From contig JABMOP010000342.1 in assembly GCA_013204125.1 (NCBI GenBank), positions 1 through 7,025 on the forward strand: a stretch of DNA of 7,025 bases, in the 5' to 3' direction. The notes beneath the pieces are model-generated. The model was not told where the DNA came from, made no database searches, and saw nothing but the letters and a program-made list of their open reading frames with translations. How positions within the stretch are numbered: the stretch's first letter is position 1; each line of letters begins with the position of its first letter. The DNA comes from Rhodospirillales bacterium. GTDB taxonomy: Bacteria > Pseudomonadota > Alphaproteobacteria > Rhodospirillales > UBA2165. A program made the position numbers and the translations under genes. This document shows positions 6,049-7,025 of this stretch, in pieces.

Positions 6049-6672
6049 CTATCCTTTGTCCGGTTTACTTTCCGGCTCGTCCCAGCCTTCGGGAAGTTTA
6101 TGAGCAATTCCCTGATGGCATTCGATACAGGTTAGTTTTTCTTTCCGCATAGTCGCGTGTTTCTTACGCGCCGCCGGTTTTTGTTTGCGCGTCAACATGG
6201 ATTCGATGGCGTGACAGTTGCGGCATTCGCGGGAATCGGTCGCCTTCATGCTTTGCCAAACATTGCGCGCCATCTCGAGGCGCCGGGCCTCGTATTTTGC
6301 CGGCGTATCCATGACGCCTAAGAAATGTTTGGGAAGTTCGTTGAAAGTCGCTTGTATCTTGCGGACCATTTTGTGCCCCCATTCCTTGGGCACATGGCAA
6401 TCGGAACAAACGGCGCGCACTCCCGACGCATTGGAATAGTGAACGGTTTCCTTCAATTCCGCAAAGGGCGTATCGCGCATCTCATGGCACGAAACGCAAA
6501 AGGCTTCCGTATTGGAAAGCGCCAGCCCCCAGTTGAAGGCGCCCCAAAACATAATGCCGCCGGTAAATCCAACGATCAAAAGCAACCCGAGGCTCCATTT
6601 CCCGGCTGGACCCCAGAACCAGCGCCAAAGCCTACCGATTATTCCACCTCGAACTGATTTTTCTTCAGACAT
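6049..6672 (-). CDS. NapC/NirT-family membrane-anchored tetraheme quinol dehydrogenase
   Basis: The 207-residue protein begins with a short cytoplasmic tail, has one membrane anchor at about residues 26-46, and exposes a periplasmic heme domain. Four heme sites are present: CVSCH 59-63, CSDCH 89-93, CRNCH 150-154 and CIECH 182-186. Family hallmarks include CHEM at heme 1, VHYSNASGVRAVCSDCHVP around heme 2, and GIAHKLP after heme 4. Family members (NapC, NirT, CymA, NrfH, TorC) oxidise menaquinol or ubiquinol and hand electrons to periplasmic partners. Length is typical. GGGGG (6678-6682) lies 5 bp before ATG 6670-6672. It is the first gene of a probable two-gene unit with the pentaheme cytochrome. 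No napA, napB, nrfA or torA gene is nearby, so naming it napC would be misleading. Confidence 0.95.
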   Translation of the reverse strand: MSEEKSVRGGIIGRLWRWFWGPAGKWSLGLLLIVGFTGGIMFWGAFNWGLALSNTEAFCVSCHEMRDTPFAELKETVHYSNASGVRAVCSDCHVPKEWGHKMVRKIQATFNELPKHFLGVMDTPAKYEARRLEMARNVWQSMKATDSRECRNCHAIESMLTRKQKPAARKKHATMRKEKLTCIECHQGIAHKLPEGWDEPESKPDKG

Positions 6673-6732
6673 GAATTCCCCCGCGAACCGTCATCCCCTG
6701 CGGTAACAGACCGCCCAAACCCTGAGATGATG

Positions 6733-6746
6733 ATGTTAATAATCAA
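6733..6746 (-). promoter_or_regulatory. Degenerate FNR/Anr-type site upstream of the cytochrome operon
   Basis: On the minus strand the sequence reads TTGATTATTAACAT, with a perfect TTGAT half-site and 3 of 5 matches in the second half to the consensus TTGAT-N4-ATCAA. A weak -10 candidate, TGTTAC (minus strand, 6708-6703), would place the transcription start near 6696, putting the site centre at about -43. That is close to the -41.5 typical of FNR-activated promoters. Oxygen-responsive control would suit a quinol dehydrogenase/cytochrome unit, but the match is partial. Confidence 0.3.
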
Positions 6747-6858
6747 TAGCACCCGGATGATAGCATACTTGACCAATTACCGAATAAAATCTTCGTCTAT
6801 TTTTTCTAAATATGCATTGATGCCCATCAAGGACCTGGGAGCCGCTTCGCGCAAACGA

Positions 6859-6886
6859 AAGCGGCCCGGTTTGGCCCGGGCCGCTT
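6859..6886 (-). terminator. Intrinsic terminator downstream of grxD
   Basis: AAGCGGCCCGG (6859-6869) pairs perfectly with CCGGGCCGCTT (6876-6886) around a 6-nt loop. Read on the minus strand it lies 21 bp after the grxD stop codon and is followed by an interrupted T run, TTTCGTTT. It separates grxD from the cytochrome unit. The remaining sequence between this hairpin and the tetraheme gene (6673-6858) is AT-rich in its middle and appears to be only promoter region; I see no gene in it. Confidence 0.75.
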
Positions 6887-6907
6887 CGGTAACTTCAAAC
6901 CTGCCGT

Positions 6908-7025
6908 TTAAGCGGTCGGCGCCGTTTCGATGCCGGCGTCTTCAAATATTTTTTTAAGCTCGCCGCTTTCGTACATTTCGCGGACGATGTCGCAGCCACC
7001 GACAAATTCACCCTTCACGTAAAGC
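6908..7025 (-). CDS. grxD: Monothiol glutaredoxin (Grx4 family), C-terminal end only
   Basis: The minus strand is open from the window edge to TAA at 6908-6910 and encodes 38 residues: LYVKGEFVGGCDIVREMYES, then GELKKIFEDAGIETAPTA. This is the characteristic C-terminus of Grx4-type monothiol glutaredoxins: GEFVGGCDI is the glutathione-binding segment, and the final helix follows. The CGFS active site would lie outside the window. Family members bind and transfer [2Fe-2S] clusters with glutathione, often with BolA. The gene is transcribed towards the cytochrome unit and ends at its own terminator. The fragment is too short for the ORF-length cutoffs often used but is clear by motif. Confidence 0.9.
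   Translation of the reverse strand, partial: LYVKGEFVGGCDIVREMYESGELKKIFEDAGIETAPTA

Noticed and set aside
4937..6103. A 388-codon plus-strand open frame antisense to the pentaheme cytochrome gene
   Set aside because: It mirrors the cytochrome gene on the opposite strand, runs beyond it into the tetraheme gene end, lacks a recognisable domain, and the cytochrome frame has five heme motifs, a signal peptide and a perfect ribosome site.
6727..6957. A 76-codon plus-strand open frame at the right end
   Set aside because: It overlaps the grxD coding end and its terminator on the other strand and has no ribosome site or recognisable domain.

Overview
The window most likely comes from an alphaproteobacterium, probably Rhodospirillales-like. 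This is inferred from protein character, the trxB-lysR pairing, the Grx4-type monothiol glutaredoxin and moderately GC-rich coding sequence with AT-rich gaps. No rRNA or other phylogenetic marker is present, so the placement is tentative. It looks like ordinary chromosome: no insertion sequences, CRISPR array, tRNA or phage genes were seen.

Left part (1-1526), plus strand: the 3' end of trxB (thioredoxin reductase), then a complete LysR-family regulator with its own apparent promoter and a possible self-regulatory site. Middle gap (1499-1970): 472 bp without a convincing protein gene. It holds a weak terminator, an AT-rich stretch with a 7-bp palindrome, and a compact RNA-like element (about 1705-1852). 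That element has a perfect 8-bp closing helix, internal hairpins and a textbook intrinsic terminator. It looks like an independent small RNA, or less likely an attenuating leader, and I cannot assign it to a known family.

Centre (1971-4842), plus strand: a family 5 (Dpp/Opp-type) periplasmic solute-binding protein without visible permease or ATPase genes. It ends at a strong terminator and is followed only 30 bp later by a Gfo/Idh/MocA-family dehydrogenase resembling the phthalate-dihydrodiol dehydrogenase (Pht4-like) branch. The two could belong to one uptake and oxidation pathway for an organic acid, but only adjacency supports this.

Right part (4868-7025), minus strand: in transcription order, the 3' end of a monothiol glutaredoxin (grxD) and its terminator, then a two-gene electron-transfer unit. 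The unit is a membrane-anchored tetraheme NapC/NirT-type quinol dehydrogenase followed by a secreted pentaheme c-type cytochrome. The pair probably moves electrons from the quinol pool to the periplasm for anaerobic or microaerobic respiration; the terminal acceptor is unknown. A degenerate FNR-type site upstream fits oxygen control. The cytochrome unit converges with the dehydrogenase gene on a shared GC-rich hairpin.

The most interesting items are the unassigned structured RNA at 1705-1852 and the quinol dehydrogenase/pentaheme pair, whose soluble partner carries calcium-loop-like sequences.
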